From Mycolicibacterium confluentis (lineage in GTDB: Bacteria > Actinomycetota > Actinomycetes > Mycobacteriales > Mycobacteriaceae), in assembly GCF_010729895.1 (NCBI RefSeq), contig NZ_AP022612.1, positions 3,162,001-3,226,000 of the forward strand: a stretch of DNA of 64,000 nucleotides. The letters are read 5' to 3'. The notes beneath the pieces were generated by a model. The model was given only the letters and a program-made list of their open reading frames with translations, searched no databases and was not told the origin of the DNA. Each line of letters starts with the position of its first letter. Position 1 is the first letter of the stretch. This document shows positions 61,842-64,000 of this stretch, one piece after another. The translations under genes were made by a program, and so were the position numbers.

Positions 61842-63611
61842 GTGGCGTGGGCCGGGCTGCCGATCGGGTTGGTGCTGCTGACTGTCCTGGTCCTTCACCT
61901 GGGCCCGGTGGCGCTCCCCGACGGCACCGGCTTCGAGCGCCTGCTGGCCGGCGGGCTACTGACCACCGCACTCGTCGTGCTCGGCACCTGGTCGCTGGCC
62001 GCCGTCGGCATGCTGAACGCCACGACTCTGCTGACTGTCCTGGGTCTGGCGGCCGTGGCGGCAGTCGCCGCGGCCCGCCTCCGGGGCACCCCGGTGGGCA
62101 TCCCCTGGCGCTCAGCGGTCAGTTGGGCGAGTGCCCCGGTGCTCGCGGTCGCGGCGGTCGCGGTGCTGCTGGCCGTGGTCAGCGCCTGGCTGCTGCCGGT
62201 GTGGCAGTGGGACGCCCTCGGGTACCACCTCCCGTTCGTCAACCTCGTGTTGCAGCGCGGGACGCTGGCCGACGTCCCCGTCGACGTTCCGTACCTGTCC
62301 ACCTACCCGCACGTCGTGGAGTGGGCGTTCACCGCGGGGCGGGCGCTGCTGCCCGACGACCGCCTTGTCGAGTTGGGGCATCTGCCGTTCGGGCTGCTGG
62401 GTGTGGTCGCCATCGCGGCCGTGGCGCACCGCTTCGGCGCACGACCCGACGTCGCGCTGGCCGCGGGTGCCGCGTGGCTGACGCTGCCCGCGGTGTTCCT
62501 GCAACTGCCCACCAACTACACCGATGTCGCCTCCGCGGCCTTGGCGCTGGGGGCGATCGCGTTCCTGTTGGCCGACCTCGACCGTGCCCGCGTGCTGCTC
62601 GCCGGTCTGGCCATCGGGCTGTTCCTGGGGTCCAAACCGCAGGCACCGCTGGCGGCTGCGGTGCTGCTGGGTGTGCTGGCCGTGGCGGCCTGGCGGGCCG
62701 GGCTTCGACGTGAGGTCGGGCTGGCCTGGCTGCTCGCGCTGGCGATCGGGACGCCGACCTATGTGGTCAACATCGCGCGCCACGGGAATCCGGTCTGGCC
62801 GGTGCGGGTCGACGTCGGGCCGGTGCACCTGCCCGGCACCACGCCGATGACCAGCCTGCTCAACTCGGGTGCGGCCGTTCCCCGCGCGCATGGCACGGTG
62901 CCCGCCCGCGTGCTCGAGTCCTGGACCACGCTGCTGCCGCCAGTGCCCGCGTTCGACATGCGCCTCGGCGGCCTCGGACTGCTGTTCCTGATCGCGCTGC
63001 CGGTGGCGGTCATTCGGGCGGTACGCACCCGGTCCTGGGCAGTGGCGACCTGTTTCGTCGCGACGCTGGCCACGCCCGATCCCTCGGTGGCCCGGTACGT
63101 CCTGGCGTTCGCGGGGCTGACGCTGGCATTCGCGGCGGGCGGGCTGCCCGCGCGGGGTTGGGGTCGGGGCGCGGTGGCGGCGGCGATCGCCGTCATCGCG
63201 GCAGGCAACCTCGTCATCGCCTATCCGGGCCTGACGGGCGAGGGTCCGCCCCTGACCGCGTATCCGGCGATGAGTCCGGCCGAACGGCAGCGCGCGGTCG
63301 GCGCCTCGGGGCCACCCATCGACTATCTCGACGCGCTGGAGCAGATGGCACCCGGGGAGGTCACGGTCATCGACACCGGTGCCGAACTCCCCTACCTGGC
63401 CTGGCCGGCCGATCTGTCGCGCGCGGCGTTCTTCGCTCCCGTCGACCTCGATGCCGCCGGCGCGAACCGGGTGCTCGACCGCGGGGACGTCGGCCTGCTC
63501 ATCGTCGGTGACGACGGGGTCCTCGGGCGCGCCGCCCGCGCCCGTCCCGACCTGTTCGAACCCGCCTTCCGGTGCAGGTCAGCACCCTGCACCGGGTATC
63601 TGCGGCGCTGA
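61842..63611 (+). CDS. Polytopic membrane protein, probable GT-C-type glycosyltransferase
   Basis: The 589-residue protein has about 10-12 hydrophobic segments alternating with short loops and a soluble C-terminal domain. After the third to fourth helix an extracytoplasmic loop has [20 protein letters not shown], resembling the first catalytic loop of GT-C glycosyltransferases that use polyprenyl sugar donors. No product can be named. GTG at 61842 is annotated without a good ribosome-binding site. It is divergent from gatC and precedes the ACT-domain gene; the M. tuberculosis order lacks it here. Confidence 0.62.
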   Translation: MAWAGLPIGLVLLTVLVLHLGPVALPDGTGFERLLAGGLLTTALVVLGTWSLAAVGMLNATTLLTVLGLAAVAAVAAARLRGTPVGIPWRSAVSWASAPVLAVAAVAVLLAVVSAWLLPVWQWDALGYHLPFVNLVLQRGTLADVPVDVPYLSTYPHVVEWAFTAGRALLPDDRLVELGHLPFGLLGVVAIAAVAHRFGARPDVALAAGAAWLTLPAVFLQLPTNYTDVASAALALGAIAFLLADLDRARVLLAGLAIGLFLGSKPQAPLAAAVLLGVLAVAAWRAGLRREVGLAWLLALAIGTPTYVVNIARHGNPVWPVRVDVGPVHLPGTTPMTSLLNSGAAVPRAHGTVPARVLESWTTLLPPVPAFDMRLGGLGLLFLIALPVAVIRAVRTRSWAVATCFVATLATPDPSVARYVLAFAGLTLAFAAGGLPARGWGRGAVAAAIAVIAAGNLVIAYPGLTGEGPPLTAYPAMSPAERQRAVGASGPPIDYLDALEQMAPGEVTVIDTGAELPYLAWPADLSRAAFFAPVDLDAAGANRVLDRGDVGLLIVGDDGVLGRAARARPDLFEPAFRCRSAPCTGYLRR

Positions 63612-63664
63612 AGCGGCCCCCACCCCGGCATGCCCGGCGCACGGCGCTGTGGAACAGTGTGCGC

Positions 63665-64000
63665 GTGCCGTCCTATCTACTGCGGGTCCAGTTGGATGAC
63701 CGGCCAGGCAGCCTTGGCTCCCTGGCGGTCGCGCTCGGCTCGGTGGGTGCCGACATCCTGTCCCTCGACGTCGTTGAGCGGGCATCTGGTTATGCCATCG
63801 ACGATCTGGTGGTCGATCTGCCGGCCGGTGCCATGCCGGACATGCTGATCACGGCCGCCGAGGCGCTCAAGGGTGTGCACGTCGACTCCATCCGGCCGCA
63901 CACCGGCCTGCTCGAGGCGCACCGCGAACTCGAACTCATCGACCACATCGCCGCGGCCGGTTCCAAGGCCGCGCGGCTGCAGGTGCTCGCCGACGAGGCG
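63665..64000 (+). CDS. ACT-domain protein (Rv3013-like), cut by window edge
   Basis: The first 112 residues start with MPSYLLRVQLDDRPGSLGSLAVALGSVGADILSLDVVE, a classic ACT domain binding amino acids, and continue into EAHRELELIDHIAAAG. It is the mycobacterial protein found after gatCAB, of unknown role, with a C-terminal domain beyond position 64000. GTG at 63665 gives the normal N-terminus, 53 bp after the membrane protein. Confidence 0.85.
   Translation, partial: MPSYLLRVQLDDRPGSLGSLAVALGSVGADILSLDVVERASGYAIDDLVVDLPAGAMPDMLITAAEALKGVHVDSIRPHTGLLEAHRELELIDHIAAAGSKAARLQVLADEA

Overview
The window is a high-GC mycobacterial chromosome segment, most likely from a rapid-growing Mycolicibacterium. 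From memory, its gene order follows M. tuberculosis from smc (Rv2922c) to the ACT-domain gene Rv3013. GTG/TTG starts and 4-bp start/stop overlaps are common. It is core chromosome: I see no insertion sequence, prophage or CRISPR array.

Layout. 0.0-3.4 kb: minus-strand cluster DUF177-rnc-mutM-osmC-acyP-smc. 3.5-6.0 kb: two-gene sulfonate/sulfur operon (ssuD plus an SfnB-like flavoprotein). 6.1-9.2 kb: sepIVA, coaD, a LuxR-type regulator and rsmD; the PDIM/PGL lipid locus that separates sepIVA and coaD in M. tuberculosis is absent. 9.2-16.2 kb: pyruvate carboxylase, an acyl-CoA dehydrogenase/dehydratase pair, and a VKOR/DsbA oxidative-folding pair. 16.2-30.4 kb: lipN, an aldo-keto reductase, a secreted nuclease-like protein, recG, an intact DAK2/FakA-like gene, rpmB, a lipoprotein, ung, thiL, a stand-alone Lrp-type RAM domain, a DUF3515 protein, ddlA, a cystathionine gamma-lyase-type enzyme, gpsA and fbiD. 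30.4-41.8 kb: ppk1, mutT1, hupB, leuDC with a divergent IclR regulator, an APC transporter, an FMN/F420-binding split-barrel protein, tRNA-Glu(CTC), tRNA-Gln(CTG), gltX and a FAH-family hydrolase. 41.9-45.5 kb: a TetR/MpaB-like divergent pair, an MFS transporter and a small secreted protein. 45.5-53.7 kb: leuB-serA, a phytoene-dehydrogenase-like protein, and ilvBN-ilvC behind a leaderless leader peptide and attenuator. 53.7-64 kb: a CFP6-like PH protein, DoxX, lppZ, a Pro/Ala-rich secreted protein, gatB, pfkA, gatA-gatC, a polytopic GT-C-like membrane protein and the start of the ACT-domain gene.

Functional themes are branched-chain amino acid synthesis (leuCD, leuB, ilvBNC) with its regulators, genome maintenance (smc, mutM, recG, ung, mutT1, hupB), the GatCAB/gltX/tRNA-Glu/tRNA-Gln set for indirect Gln-tRNA synthesis, and cell-envelope or oxidative folding.

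The least expected signals are regulatory. Two 9-bp-phased arrays of MtrA-like hexamers lie upstream of sepIVA and of the Pro/Ala-rich protein. A leaderless 17-aa peptide carrying Ile-Leu-Val-Val precedes a terminator ahead of ilvB. A 60-bp-period duplication of a hairpin overlaps the 3' end of ddlA. A matching dyad pair lies near the IclR regulator and the MFS gene. rsmD appears to start at CTG. Statements about M. tuberculosis gene order are from memory, not from a search.
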